Assembly: GCF_011694515.1 (NCBI RefSeq)
Contig: NZ_CP050192.1
Span: forward strand, 419,932-483,931
Direction of reading: 5' to 3'
From: Mycobacterium sp. DL592
GTDB lineage: Bacteria; Actinomycetota; Actinomycetes; Mycobacteriales; Mycobacteriaceae
Length of the DNA: 64,000 bases
Shown one piece after another: positions 44,545 through 54,550 of this stretch (the first letter of the stretch is position 1; the number at the start of each line of letters is the position of its first letter). The position numbers and the translations under genes are program-made. The notes below the pieces were generated by a model, which saw only the letters and a list, made by a program, of their open reading frames with translations, did no database searches and was not told the origin of the DNA.

Positions 44545-45681
44545 ATGAGTGATTTCCTGAGCGCCGAGAGCCTGCTCGCCTCGGCAACCAAGGCCACCGG
44601 GCTCGACGACTTCGGCACTGACGACGACAACTACCAAGAAGCGTTGGGCGTGCTGCTGGATTCGTTCCGCAGCGAGGCCGACCTCACCGAGCTCGGCAGC
44701 AAGATGCACCGGTTCTTCGTGCGCAATGCGCTGGTGGCCAGGCTCCTCTCCGAGGCGGCCTTCAAGCAGTATCCGCAGCACGCGGACGTCCGGATCGAAC
44801 GGCCGATCTTCGTCACCGGCCTGCCGCGCACCGGGACCACCGCCCTGCACCGACTGCTGTGCGGAGACCCCCGTCACCAGGGGCTGGAGTTGTGGCTGGC
44901 GGAGTTCCCCCAGCCCCGTCCGCCACGCGAAACCTGGCCGCAGAACCCGGTTTTCGCCGAGCTCGACGCCCGGTTCAAGAAGGCGCACGACGAGAACCCC
45001 GACTACACGGGCCTGCACTACATGACCGCCGACGAGGTCGAGGAATGCTGGCAGCTGCTGCGGCAGTCGGTGCACTCGGTGTCCTACGAGACGCTGGCCC
45101 ACGTGCCGAGCTACGCGCACTGGCTGGCCCGGCAGGACTGGACCAAGCCCTACCTTCGGCATCGCAAGAACCTGCAGTTGATCGGCCTCAATGAGCCCGA
45201 GAAGCGTTGGGTGCTCAAGAATCCCAGTCATCTGTTCGCCCTCGACGCGGTGTTCGCCGCCTACCCCGATGCGCTGATCCTGCAGTGCCATCGGCCCGCC
45301 GAGACGATCTTGGCCTCGATGTGTTCGCTGGCCCAGCACACCACCGGAGGCTGGTCGAACACGTTCTCCGGCGACGTCATCGGTGCCGACGCGCTGGAGA
45401 CGTGGTCGCGTGGGCTGGAGCGGTTCAACGCCGTACGCCGTGAACATGACGAGGCGCAATTCTTCGACGTCGACTACTTCGCGTTGATCCGCGACCCGAT
45501 CGGGACAGTCGAGAACATCTACTCGCACTTCGGTATCGAGATGACCGACGATGCGCGCGCGGCGATCCAGGCCACCGACGAGGAGAGCAAGCAGGGGCCG
45601 CGGGCGCCCAAGCACACCTACTCGCTGGCCGACTATGGGCTGACCGAGGACCAGGTCAAGGAACGCTTCAAGGGGCTGTAG
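44545..45681 (+). CDS. Sulfotransferase-family protein, Rv3529c-like
   Basis: The 378-residue protein has the PAPS 5'-phosphosulfate-binding loop FVTGLPRTGTTALHRLL near residue 90 and a 3'-phosphate motif region around WVLKNPSHLFALDAVFAAYPDALILQCHRP near residue 222. Length and context match Rv3529c. It may transfer sulfate to a sterol or lipid, but the family also contains non-sulfating members. It ends the Rv3531c-like operon and is convergent with the Rv3527-like gene. Confidence 0.85.
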   Translation: MSDFLSAESLLASATKATGLDDFGTDDDNYQEALGVLLDSFRSEADLTELGSKMHRFFVRNALVARLLSEAAFKQYPQHADVRIERPIFVTGLPRTGTTALHRLLCGDPRHQGLELWLAEFPQPRPPRETWPQNPVFAELDARFKKAHDENPDYTGLHYMTADEVEECWQLLRQSVHSVSYETLAHVPSYAHWLARQDWTKPYLRHRKNLQLIGLNEPEKRWVLKNPSHLFALDAVFAAYPDALILQCHRPAETILASMCSLAQHTTGGWSNTFSGDVIGADALETWSRGLERFNAVRREHDEAQFFDVDYFALIRDPIGTVENIYSHFGIEMTDDARAAIQATDEESKQGPRAPKHTYSLADYGLTEDQVKERFKGL

Positions 45682-45757
45682 TCAGGTCCGAGATCGACGA
45701 AATGGTGCGGTCTTCTCGAACTTTCGCGCCCGAACGTTGGTTTGGGTGCAACCGAGC

Positions 45758-46222
45758 TCAGCCGTCGCCGGGGGCCGGGGCGCTGGAATACTCCTCCAGG
45801 CAGCCTTCTGCGACAGCGTGTTTGATGCTGTCAGACATCTTCTGGCAGCCGCGGGTCCGCGCGCTGCTGCCGCCGGCGGCACGGACTTCGGCGAAGTATG
45901 CGCACCGCTGCTGGGCCTCGGTGTTCCACTGCACCAGCGTGTGGGCGGCGCCGAGCTTCTTCACCCGCACCGAGACGTGGCAGAACCGGCAGTCCACCTC
46001 GGCCAGCCCGGCCGACAGATAACGCTCGCGGTCTAACCGGGTCGCTTCGTGGAGTGCCGCCGCACGTTGCGGGTCGCCGGCGAAATCAGGTGCCTTCGCC
46101 CACGACGTCGGTGTGCTCTCGTCGTCGGCGGGGTGCGGCTCGTCGTGCTCGTGCACGCCGAGCAGCTCCATCATGGACCGCGCCAGATCGTCGACGTCAG
46201 GCGGTTGGTCCCCGGCGGTCAT
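45758..46222 (-). CDS. Small cysteine-containing protein, Rv3527-like
   Basis: The 154-residue protein is of unknown function and overlaps the kshA stop by ATGA. It begins with an acidic, low-complexity region to about residue 50, followed by a compact part with CRFCHVSVRVKKLG near residue 77 and QQRCAYF near 105, then a Cys in RTRGCQKM. The CxxC pair plus two further cysteines suggest metal binding. Translational coupling to the oxygenase KshA hints at an accessory role there, though KshA already has KshB as reductase elsewhere. Confidence 0.75.
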   Translation of the reverse strand: MTAGDQPPDVDDLARSMMELLGVHEHDEPHPADDESTPTSWAKAPDFAGDPQRAAALHEATRLDRERYLSAGLAEVDCRFCHVSVRVKKLGAAHTLVQWNTEAQQRCAYFAEVRAAGGSSARTRGCQKMSDSIKHAVAEGCLEEYSSAPAPGDG

Positions 46223-47358
46223 GTCGCCGGCTGCCCTGCTTGGTCGGCCTGGCGCTTGAGGTTCTCCTCGACTTCGACCTTCCACTTCTCGTTGGCCGGG
46301 GCGGTGTCGACCTCGAGTTCGAAGCGGTCAACCATGTCGGGGGTGATGTCGGCGACGTCGACGTAGAACTGCTGATACCAGCGGCGCATCTGGTAGACCG
46401 CGCCGTCCTCCTCGACCAGCAACGGATTCTCGATGCGCGTCTTGTGCTTCCAGATCTCCACGTCCTGCAGGAAGCCCTTACTGACACCGGAGACCATCGC
46501 GTCGGAGAGCTTGTCGCTCATCTTGTCGTCGAGGCCCTTGGGCTTCTCGACGATCACGCCCCACTGCAGCATGAACGAGTCCTGCGTCACCGGGTAGTGG
46601 CAGTTGATCAGGATCGACTCAGCCTTGAACCCGCCGTAGACGTTGTGCAGCCAGTTGATCATGAACGACGGGCCGAAGTACGACGCCTCCGAATCCAGAT
46701 GAGACTCTACGTATGCGGTGCCCATGTCGTTGATGTCGGGGCGCCCGACATTGTGCAGGTACTGCGAGGCGATGTGACCTTCGAAGACGTTCTTGAAGTA
46801 CGTCGGCAGCCCGAAGTGGATGTAGTAGAAGTGCGCCATGTCGGTGACGTTGTCGACGATCTCGCGGCAGTTGGAGCCCTCGATCAGCATCGAGTTCCAC
46901 TTCCAGTCGGTCCACTCGCCACCCGACCACTCGGGGATCTCCGGGATGCGGACCTCGGGCTGCGGCGGATTGCCCTCGTGGTCGTGCCAGACGAACAGCA
47001 GCCCGCTGCGCACGTCGGTCTCCCAGGAGCGGGTGCGGGCGAGACGCGGGGTGCGCTTGGCGTAGGGCACCAGCCGGCAGCGGCCGTCGCCACCCCAGCG
47101 CCAGTCGTGGAACGGGCAGGCGATCGCGTCGCCCTTCACGGTGCCCTGGGATAGGTCACCGCCGAGGTGGCGGCAGTACGCGTCGAGGACGTGCACCGCT
47201 CCGGAATCGTCGGCGAAGACCACCAGTTTGGTGCCGAACGCGTTAATCGCGTGCGGCTTACCGTCCAGGTAATCTCTGACCGGGCCGAGGCAGTGCCATC
47301 CCCTGGCATACCGGTCCGGCAGGGTTCCGGTGTCGATCTCGCGAACGCCGCTTGTCAC
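46219..47358 (-). CDS. kshA: 3-Ketosteroid 9alpha-hydroxylase oxygenase KshA
   Basis: KshA is the Rieske oxygenase of the two-component hydroxylase that, with KstD, opens ring B of androstadienedione. The 379-residue protein has the Rieske ligands Cys62, His64, Cys81 and His84 (YCRHLGG...CPFHDW), and the mononuclear iron facial triad region DNVTDMAHFYYIHFG with Asp173, His176 and His181. A GTG start follows GGAGG by 6 bases. A KstR box lies 28 bases upstream. Confidence 0.95.
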   Translation of the reverse strand: MTSGVREIDTGTLPDRYARGWHCLGPVRDYLDGKPHAINAFGTKLVVFADDSGAVHVLDAYCRHLGGDLSQGTVKGDAIACPFHDWRWGGDGRCRLVPYAKRTPRLARTRSWETDVRSGLLFVWHDHEGNPPQPEVRIPEIPEWSGGEWTDWKWNSMLIEGSNCREIVDNVTDMAHFYYIHFGLPTYFKNVFEGHIASQYLHNVGRPDINDMGTAYVESHLDSEASYFGPSFMINWLHNVYGGFKAESILINCHYPVTQDSFMLQWGVIVEKPKGLDDKMSDKLSDAMVSGVSKGFLQDVEIWKHKTRIENPLLVEEDGAVYQMRRWYQQFYVDVADITPDMVDRFELEVDTAPANEKWKVEVEENLKRQADQAGQPAT

Positions 47359-47385
47359 CAGGTGCCTCCACTTCTTGTCTCTAAC

Positions 47386-47399
47386 TAGAACACGTTACA
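47386..47399. promoter_or_regulatory. KstR operator between kshA and gamma-CA-like gene
   Basis: TAGAACACGTTACA matches TnnAACnnGTTnnA. It sits in the divergent gap, 27 bases before kshA and 75 bases before the plus-strand gene. Confidence 0.85.
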
Positions 47400-47474
47400 G
47401 TTTCGCGGTCGGCTCCCGCAATATCAATGCAGCTAGCAGCGGATTACCCGAATGACTTGGGGTATATCTGGACG

Positions 47475-47999
47475 ATGCCGATGTATTCGTTCGAGGGCCG
47501 ATCGCCCAAGGTGGACCCAACCGCGTTCGTCGCACCCACCGCGGTCCTGATCGGTGACGTGACCGTCGAAGCAGGCGCATCGGTGTGGTTCAACGCCGTG
47601 CTGCGCGGTGACTACGCGCCCATCGTCATCCGCGAGGGGGCCAACGTGCAGGACGGTTCGGTGCTGCACGCGCCGCCGGGAATCCCGGTCGACCTCGGCC
47701 CCGGCGCGACGATCGCGCACATGTGCACCATCCACGGCGCCCACATCGGCGCGGAGGCGCTGGTGGCCAATCACTGCACCGTGCTCGACGGCGCGGTGAT
47801 CGGGGCCCGCAGCATGATCGCCGCGCACTCACTGGTGGTCGGCGGCACGCATATCCCCGACGAGGTGCTGGTCACGGGTGCGCCGGCGAAGGTCAAGGGG
47901 CCGATCGCCGGAACGGGCGCCGAGGTGTGGGTGAACCTCAACCCGAAGGCCTACCAGGATCTGGCGCAGCGCTACCTGGTTGGTTTCGAGGAGATCTGA
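47475..47999 (+). CDS. Gamma-carbonic-anhydrase-like protein, Rv3525c-like
   Basis: The 174-residue left-handed beta-helix protein has the same length as Rv3525c. Hexapeptide repeats run through about residues 14-150 ([42 protein letters not shown]). The potential zinc histidines are in [12 protein letters not shown] and ANHCTVL, spaced as in gamma-class carbonic anhydrases. It may be an active anhydrase or a related acyltransferase-like scaffold. Start 47475 is chosen over 47427 on length; no strong ribosome site is visible. KstR control is likely. Confidence 0.85.
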   Translation: [174 protein letters not shown]

Positions 48000-48011
48000 C
48001 CTCAGCGCCGA

Positions 48012-48062
48012 GTGGCCACTTGTGACTCGCGAATCGGCGTTTGGCGTGACATAAGTTGCCAC
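48012..48062. terminator. Imperfect hairpin at convergent junction
   Basis: GTGGCCACTTGTGACTC pairs with GTGACATAAGTTGCCAC in 13 of 17 positions around a 17-base loop. It fills the gap between the convergent gamma-CA-like and SnoaL-like genes and is a candidate bidirectional terminator. Confidence 0.45.
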
Positions 48063-48080
48063 CCACCCAGCCGCCCGTGC

Positions 48081-48482
48081 TCAGAGTTTCTGCGCGCTCT
48101 TCGCCGCCTGATCGAGTTCCCAAAAGGCCCGCAGTGCAACCATTTTGCCCTCGTCGTTCACCTTGTAGGTGAACACCCCCTCGGCCACCACCCGGTATCC
48201 CGCGGACTCGATCACGATGTGGCCCACGTTGGCCTCCTCGTTGCCGCACTGATAGGTCTTCTCGAAATGGAAGGACAGCTTGCTGGGCGCGATCGCCATG
48301 TCGTAGAACTTCGCGATCGCCTCTTTGCCCCGGTGGCCGTTGCCCTCGGGATCGAAATGCGACGGACCGATCGGGTCCTCGACGATCGCGTCGTCGGCGA
48401 ACACGGCGAGCCAGGCCTCTTTGTCCCGCGCCATGGCCGCCGCGCGGGACCGCCGGCCCGCCTCGTGCGCCGGGGTGCTCAC
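48081..48482 (-). CDS. SnoaL/NTF2-like protein
   Basis: A 133-residue NTF2-fold protein with the SnoaL-type pattern AWLAVFADDAIVEDPIGPSHFDPEGNGHRGKEAIAKFYD near residues 23-61. This fold includes ketosteroid isomerases and epoxide hydrolases. The GTG start overlaps the stop of the LLM oxidoreductase gene (GTGA), which favours this start over longer in-frame ones. Being last in the ltp4-ltp3-LLM operon, it may isomerise or bind a sterol side-chain intermediate; the reaction is not known. Confidence 0.82.
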   Translation of the reverse strand: MSTPAHEAGRRSRAAAMARDKEAWLAVFADDAIVEDPIGPSHFDPEGNGHRGKEAIAKFYDMAIAPSKLSFHFEKTYQCGNEEANVGHIVIESAGYRVVAEGVFTYKVNDEGKMVALRAFWELDQAAKSAQKL

Positions 48483-49365
48483 TGGTCCTGCCAGCCGGAC
48501 TCGATGTAGGTCTCGGCGAACCGCTTCATCGCGTCGATCTTCTTGTCCACCGGAGCGTCGAAGCCGAGGCCCTCGAACACCCACGGGATACCGATGTAGT
48601 CGGTGACTCCCGCAGCGGCCAGGTCGCGATGGCCGTCGACACCGAACTTGTCAATGCAGACGGCCTGGTATTCGAAAGGATCACCGGCGCGGCCGTTTTC
48701 GGCCAGCAGCCTCTTGAGCGTGCCGATAGTCTCGGCCAGCTGGTCACAGGTCATCATGGCGCTGGTCCAGCCGTCACTGACGCGAGCGGCGCGTTTGAGC
48801 GCCACCTCGGTATGCCCGCCGACGTAGAACGGCACCGGCTTCGACGGGGCCGGACTCATCTGCAGCTTGTCGAAGTCGTAGAACTCACCGTGGAACTCCA
48901 CCATGCCGCCGGCCAGGACCATCTTGATGACCTCGATCATCTCGTCGATGCGCTTGCCACGCTTGGCGTAGGGCACCCCACACCACTCGAATTCTTCAGG
49001 TGCCCAACCGATTCCCACGCCGAACCCGAACCGGTTCTTGGTCAGGTTGGCCACCGAGCCGACCTGGCGTGCCAGCAGCAGCGGGTTGCGGGAACCCAAC
49101 TTCATCACGTTGGTGTAGAAGCGGATCTTCGACGTCACCGCCCCCATGGCGCCGGCGAGGATGAGCGGATCCACCCACGGGGTGTTCTGATCCCACATTC
49201 GTGAACCGTCGGGGGTGTACGGGTAGTCGGTGGACTGCTTCTCCATGTAGAAGATCGAGTCCGGCAGCGCGATGTTGTCGAACCCGAACTCTTCGGCGGC
49301 TTTGGCGATCTCCAGCAGGTCGTCGAGCGGGCTCATCGCCACGCTGACGGTGTACTGCATCCGGG

Positions 49366-49369
<4 letters not shown>
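48479..49369 (-). CDS. LLM-class F420-dependent oxidoreductase
   Basis: The 296-residue TIM-barrel protein is of the luciferase-like monooxygenase type that uses F420. Characteristic stretches are DNIALPDSIFYMEKQSTDYPYTPDG, KNRFGFGVGIGWAPEEFEWCGVPYAKRGKRIDEMIEVIK near residue 110 and PFYVGGHTEVALKRAARVSDGW near residue 185. The GTG at 49369 overlaps the ltp3 stop by GTGA. M. tuberculosis lacks an obvious counterpart at this spot; the gene may reduce or oxidise a side-chain alcohol or enone. Confidence 0.85.
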
Positions 49370-50546
<1,177 letters not shown>

Positions 50547-50547
<1 letters not shown>

Positions 50548-51632
50548 CAGGCGTCCTTCCCCTCGAGCACGGCCACCAGGTTCTGTTGCAGCGCAGGGCC
50601 GCTGGTCGCGTGCGCCAGCACCCGCTGCGCGGACCCCTCGAAAATGTGGCGGGCGGCGAAGCCGATGCGCTCCAGGCCTGCCGAGAACATCGGGTTGGCT
50701 GCCAGCGCACCGCCGGACGGGTTGATCTTGGCCGAATCCGGCAGTCCGATCGCCTCGGTGAGGATCAGCTGCTGGTGGCTGAACGGGGCGTAGATCTCGG
50801 CGACCTCGATCGAGCCGGCGTCGCCGTTGGTGGCCACCTTGGCCGAGGCCGCCGTCGACGGGGAGGTGGTCAGGTCGCGCGCCCCGAGCACCGGGGTTTC
50901 GATGCGGTGCTCGAAACCGGTGATCCAGGCCGGCCTTTCGCGCAGTTCCTTCGCGCGGTCGCCGACAGCGAGCACGATGGCCGAGGCGCCGTCGGTGATC
51001 GGCGCGATGTCGTGCTTGCGCAGCGGGTCGGCGAAGTACGGGCGCGACAGCAGCTCGGAGATGCTCATCGCCTCGTCTGAGGACGTCGGAGCCTTCTCGG
51101 CGTCGGTACGGGGGGCCGCGGCGAACGCATCAAGGGCAACCTGGGCCATCTGCTCTTCGGTCCACTTGCCGGTGTCGAGACCGAACCTCGCCTGCAGTCC
51201 GGCCATCGACACCGAGTCGGGCCACAGCGGCGCGACGGTGTAGGGGTCGGTCTGCAGCGCGAGCACGCGGCGCAGGGTGCCCGCCGAGGACTTGCCGAAG
51301 CCGTACACCAGCGCGGTGTCGATCTCGCCGGTCAGCAGCTTGATGTAGGCCTCGTAGAGGGCCCACGCTGCGTCCATCTCGACGTGCGACTCGTTGATCG
51401 GCGGCACCGCGCCGATCGAGTCGATCGCCGAGATGAACGAAAAGGCGCGCCCGGCAAGGTAATCGGAGGATCCCGAGCACCAGAAGCCGATATCGGTCTG
51501 CTTGAGCCCGAGCTCGTCGTAGAGCTGGGCGAAACATGGCATCAGCATTTCGACGCCGTTGGTGGTGCCGTCGGTGCGCCGCACGTGCGGTGCGTGTGCG
51601 AACCCGACGACTGCTACATCGCGGTCAGACAT
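50547..51632 (-). CDS. ltp4: Thiolase-like lipid-transfer protein Ltp4
   Basis: A 361-residue SCP-x thiolase-fold protein like Rv3522. It starts VAVVGFAHAPHVRRTDGTTNGVEMLMPC, has a CSGSSDYLAGRAFSFISAID segment in the Cys-loop region near residue 48 and ends INPSGGALAANPMFSAGLERIGFAARHI. With Ltp3 it probably forms the catalytic pair that binds a DUF35 protein, here encoded 16 bases upstream. The ATG at 51632 is preferred over longer in-frame extensions that enter the DUF35 gene. Confidence 0.9.
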
Positions 51633-51648
51633 GGATGTCGTTGTCCCT

Positions 51649-52629
51649 TTACAGGTGGTGCTTGTAGGTGTCGTATTCGGCGTCCGGTTCACCGGTTGGC
51701 CGGAAGTACTCGATGTTGTCGATGCCCAGGCCCCAGTCCTCCTGGGGCTTCCACACCGCTTCGACCCGCATGCCCATCCGGACATCGGCAGCGTCGATAT
51801 CCGAAACCAGGTGCAGGAAGGGGATGTCGGCGCCGTCGAGCAGGATGTAGGCCGCGACGTAGGGCGGCTTGATGCGCTGCCCGGCAAAGGGGATGTTGAT
51901 GATCGCGAATGTCGTCACGGTGCCCTTGTCGGGCAGTTCGGCGAAGGTGTCGAGCTCCTTGCCGGTGGCCGGATCGGCCTCGCGCGGCGGGAAGTAAACC
52001 TTCCCGTTCTCGCCGGTGCGGCCGCCGAGCAACTTGCCGTTCTGCAGCGCACGCAGGTACGCGCTTTCCGGGGCTGAGGCCGTGTGCTGGATCTCGATGC
52101 GGGTCGGAACCACCAGCATCGTCACCGGGTCCCGATCGTCGTCGACGGCTGGGACGTCCTCGGCGTGCTCGCCGGGCACGAAGTAGGCGATGTCGGTGAT
52201 CGATCCGGTCGGCTCGTCGACCCAGTGCGCATGCACACGGTCGCCGGTCTTGATCTGTCCGTCGACGGCGTGCAGCAGCGTGGTGTCGGCGCCGTCGAGT
52301 TTGATCAGTGCCCAGGCGAACGGTCGGTCGAGCGGCTGACCCTCAAGCGGCTCAGGCTGCCACGTCCAGGACACCACTGTTCCGACGCTCGCCACCGGTA
52401 CGATCTCCGTCAGTGGCTCGTAGGTGACCGGGTCGTATTCGGCGGCAGGCACGAGGACCCGTCCATCGGACCCGCGGACACCGACGATGCGGCGCTCGCG
52501 GAGTGCGGTGAAGAAGGCGCTGAGGGTCGGTCCGACTGAACGGGTGTAGTCGAACGACAGTTCCAGCGGCGCCGAAAGGGGCGGCTCGTGCGAATCGGTC
52601 AAGGCAGGGCTGCTTTGGCTGGCTGTCAC
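51649..52629 (-). CDS. Tandem DUF35/OB-fold protein, Rv3521-like
   Basis: This 326-residue protein contains two DUF35-like OB-fold repeats, about residues 20-160 and 170-315; each includes the strand pattern seen in GTVVSWTWQPEP...FAWALIKLDGADTTLLHAVDG and TVTTFAIINIPFAGQRIKPPYVAAYILLDGADIPFLHLVSD. The zinc-ribbon cysteines found in many DUF35 proteins are absent. In the Ltp2 system a DUF35 domain activates the aldolase, so this protein likely serves Ltp3/Ltp4. A GTG start lies 9 bases from a KstR box. Confidence 0.87.
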   Translation of the reverse strand: MTASQSSPALTDSHEPPLSAPLELSFDYTRSVGPTLSAFFTALRERRIVGVRGSDGRVLVPAAEYDPVTYEPLTEIVPVASVGTVVSWTWQPEPLEGQPLDRPFAWALIKLDGADTTLLHAVDGQIKTGDRVHAHWVDEPTGSITDIAYFVPGEHAEDVPAVDDDRDPVTMLVVPTRIEIQHTASAPESAYLRALQNGKLLGGRTGENGKVYFPPREADPATGKELDTFAELPDKGTVTTFAIINIPFAGQRIKPPYVAAYILLDGADIPFLHLVSDIDAADVRMGMRVEAVWKPQEDWGLGIDNIEYFRPTGEPDAEYDTYKHHL

Positions 52630-52638
52630 ACCATCGAG

Positions 52639-52652
52639 TAGAACAGGTTCTA
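52639..52652. promoter_or_regulatory. KstR operator between DUF35 gene and F420 oxidoreductase gene
   Basis: TAGAACAGGTTCTA matches TnnAACnnGTTnnA with perfect dyad arms. It lies between the divergent DUF35-ltp4-ltp3 operon and the plus-strand oxidoreductase gene. Confidence 0.87.
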
Positions 52653-52696
52653 AGAATCGTGGCAAGGATCGTGTCCCGGACAGAAAGGCGTCAGCG

Positions 52697-53728
52697 ATGA
52701 AGCTCGGACTTCAGCTCGGGTATTGGAGCGCTCAGCCCCCCACGAACCATGCCGAACTCGTGGCTGCTGCCGAGGAGGCCGGTTTCGACACGGTGTTCAC
52801 GGCCGAGGCGTGGGGCTCGGATGCGTTCACCCCGCTGGCCTGGTGGGGCCGGGAGACCACGCGCATGCGCCTGGGCACCTCGGTCGTGCAGCTCTCGGCA
52901 CGCACGCCCACGGCGTGCGCGATGGCCTCGCTGACCATCGACCACCTCTCCGGCGGCCGCCACATCCTGGGCCTGGGCGTCTCCGGACCGCAGGTCGTGG
53001 AGGGCTGGTACGGGCAGCGCTTCCCCAAGCCGTTGGCGCGCACCCGCGAGTACATCGACATCGTGCGCAAGGTCTGGGCGCGCCAAGGCCCCGTCACCAG
53101 CGACGGCCCGCACTACCCGCTGCCGCTGACCGGCGAGGGCACCACCGGACTGGGCAAGCCGCTCAAGCCGATCGTGCACCCGCTGCGTGCCGACATCCCG
53201 ATCATGCTCGGCGCCGAAGGACCGAAGAACGTGGCGCTGGCCGCCGAGATCTGCGACGGCTGGCTGCCGATCTTCTACTCCCCGCGCATTGCCGGCATGT
53301 ACAACGAATGGCTCGACGAGGGCTTCGCCCGCCCGGGTGCGCGCCGCTCCCGGGAAGACTTCGAAATCTGCGCCACCGCGCAGCTGATCGTCACCGACGA
53401 CCGGCCCGCGGTCATGGAGCTGATGAAGCCGCACCTGGCGCTCTACATGGGCGGCATGGGCGCCGAGGACACCAACTTCCACGCCGATGTCTACCGGCGG
53501 ATGGGCTACGCCGAGGTCGTCGACGACGTCACCCGGCTGTTTCGCAGCGACCGCAAAGACGACGCCGCCAAGGCCATCCCCGACGAACTCGTCGACGACT
53601 CCGCCATCGTCGGCGACATCGACTACGTCCGCAAACAGATCCCACTATGGGAAGCCGCCGGCGTCACCATGATGGTCATCGGCGCCCGCAGCGTCGAGCA
53701 GATCACGGAAGCCGCCGCCCTGTTGTAG
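52697..53728 (+). CDS. F420-dependent LLM oxidoreductase, Rv3520c-like
   Basis: The 343-residue TIM-barrel protein resembles Rv3520c. Typical stretches are FDTVFTAEAWGSDAFTPLAWWG near residue 29, LSGGRHILGLGVSGPQVVEGWYGQRFPKPLARTREYIDIVR near residue 85 and IPIMLGAEGPKNVALAAEICDGWLP near residue 170. Family members use F420 as hydride carrier. It has its own KstR box upstream and is convergent with the acetoacetate-decarboxylase-like gene. The sterol substrate is not known. Confidence 0.88.
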   Translation: MKLGLQLGYWSAQPPTNHAELVAAAEEAGFDTVFTAEAWGSDAFTPLAWWGRETTRMRLGTSVVQLSARTPTACAMASLTIDHLSGGRHILGLGVSGPQVVEGWYGQRFPKPLARTREYIDIVRKVWARQGPVTSDGPHYPLPLTGEGTTGLGKPLKPIVHPLRADIPIMLGAEGPKNVALAAEICDGWLPIFYSPRIAGMYNEWLDEGFARPGARRSREDFEICATAQLIVTDDRPAVMELMKPHLALYMGGMGAEDTNFHADVYRRMGYAEVVDDVTRLFRSDRKDDAAKAIPDELVDDSAIVGDIDYVRKQIPLWEAAGVTMMVIGARSVEQITEAAALL

Positions 53729-53786
53729 ACACTTCTTGCAAGGTGTATACCCCGCGCCCTAGATTGTCCGGATGATCACCGGCTGC

Positions 53787-54506
53787 TCAACTGAGGATCG
53801 TTGCGTCGCCGAAGACCATCGCGACGTTGGCCACCGACGTCGCCATCATGGCCCGCTTGGGCAGGCCCAGCGACGCCAGCTCCTTGGCGTAGGGGTGGTC
53901 ACCGAGCGTGAGCCGGACCCCTGCCGGCCGCATCCGCAGCCCGGAATTGGTCATCTCCGAGTGCACCTCACGCAACGTGCCGTTGTTGGAGGTGTAGGAC
54001 GTCAGCGCCTGGGGGCGTGCGCGAAACGACGGGATCGGCAGGCCGCGGCTGAACTCCATTGCGGCGATCAGCGATCCGCCTTCGCTGACCTCGAACGAGA
54101 ACGGGTTGGCGTCGCGCACCTTGAACTCGGCCATGATCTTCGGGTAGCCCCAAATCGTCCGGCCCGCTTCCAAAGTGAAGGACTGGTCGACCGGCAGGTG
54201 GTGGATGAACGCCGCGGCATCGCCGAGCGCCTTGAGGCCATGAGCGTTCGAGCCGGGTGGGTTCACCATCACGCTCGTGCCGAACTCGTGGTACTTGCCC
54301 AGGTCGCCGTCGATATAGCGGGCGAGCATCAAGTTGACCATCGCGCGGCCCGGGCGGAACTGGCAGACCTGAAGCCCGCTGTAGTCAATGAGCTTCTGGG
54401 CGGCCTCGGCAGGCACCGAGAACATCGCATTGTGAACATCGGCTTTGCGAATACGTACGGGCATGGTCAAAACCGTGCCGGCGATGGTGTGCTGCGACTC
54501 AGACAT
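53787..54506 (-). CDS. Acetoacetate decarboxylase-like protein, Rv3519-like
   Basis: A 239-residue protein of the acetoacetate-decarboxylase-like superfamily, close in length to Rv3519. The family strand-rich core includes FRPGRAMVNLMLARYIDGDLGKYHEFGTSVMV near residue 50 and ETGRTIWGYPKIMAEFKV-type sequence near 115, where EAGRTIWGYPKIMAEF holds the conserved Trp-Gly-x-Pro-Lys; the Lys is a candidate Schiff-base residue but the family includes non-decarboxylating members. It diverges from cyp142 by a 44-base gap with no KstR match. Confidence 0.85.
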   Translation of the reverse strand: MSESQHTIAGTVLTMPVRIRKADVHNAMFSVPAEAAQKLIDYSGLQVCQFRPGRAMVNLMLARYIDGDLGKYHEFGTSVMVNPPGSNAHGLKALGDAAAFIHHLPVDQSFTLEAGRTIWGYPKIMAEFKVRDANPFSFEVSEGGSLIAAMEFSRGLPIPSFRARPQALTSYTSNNGTLREVHSEMTNSGLRMRPAGVRLTLGDHPYAKELASLGLPKRAMMATSVANVAMVFGDATILS

Positions 54507-54550
54507 GCGGTCACTGTAATCCGCAGTAACGGAAATGTGGAAGGTAAGAA

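Noticed and set aside
53729..53786. ACACTTCTTGCAAGGTGT looks like a palindrome after the Rv3520c-like gene.
   Set aside because: Only the outer four base pairs match and the centre does not pair, so it is weak as a terminator or operator.
54507..54550. The gap between the acetoacetate-decarboxylase-like gene and cyp142 was searched for a KstR box.
   Set aside because: It contains GTAACGG but no TnnAACnnGTTnnA match.
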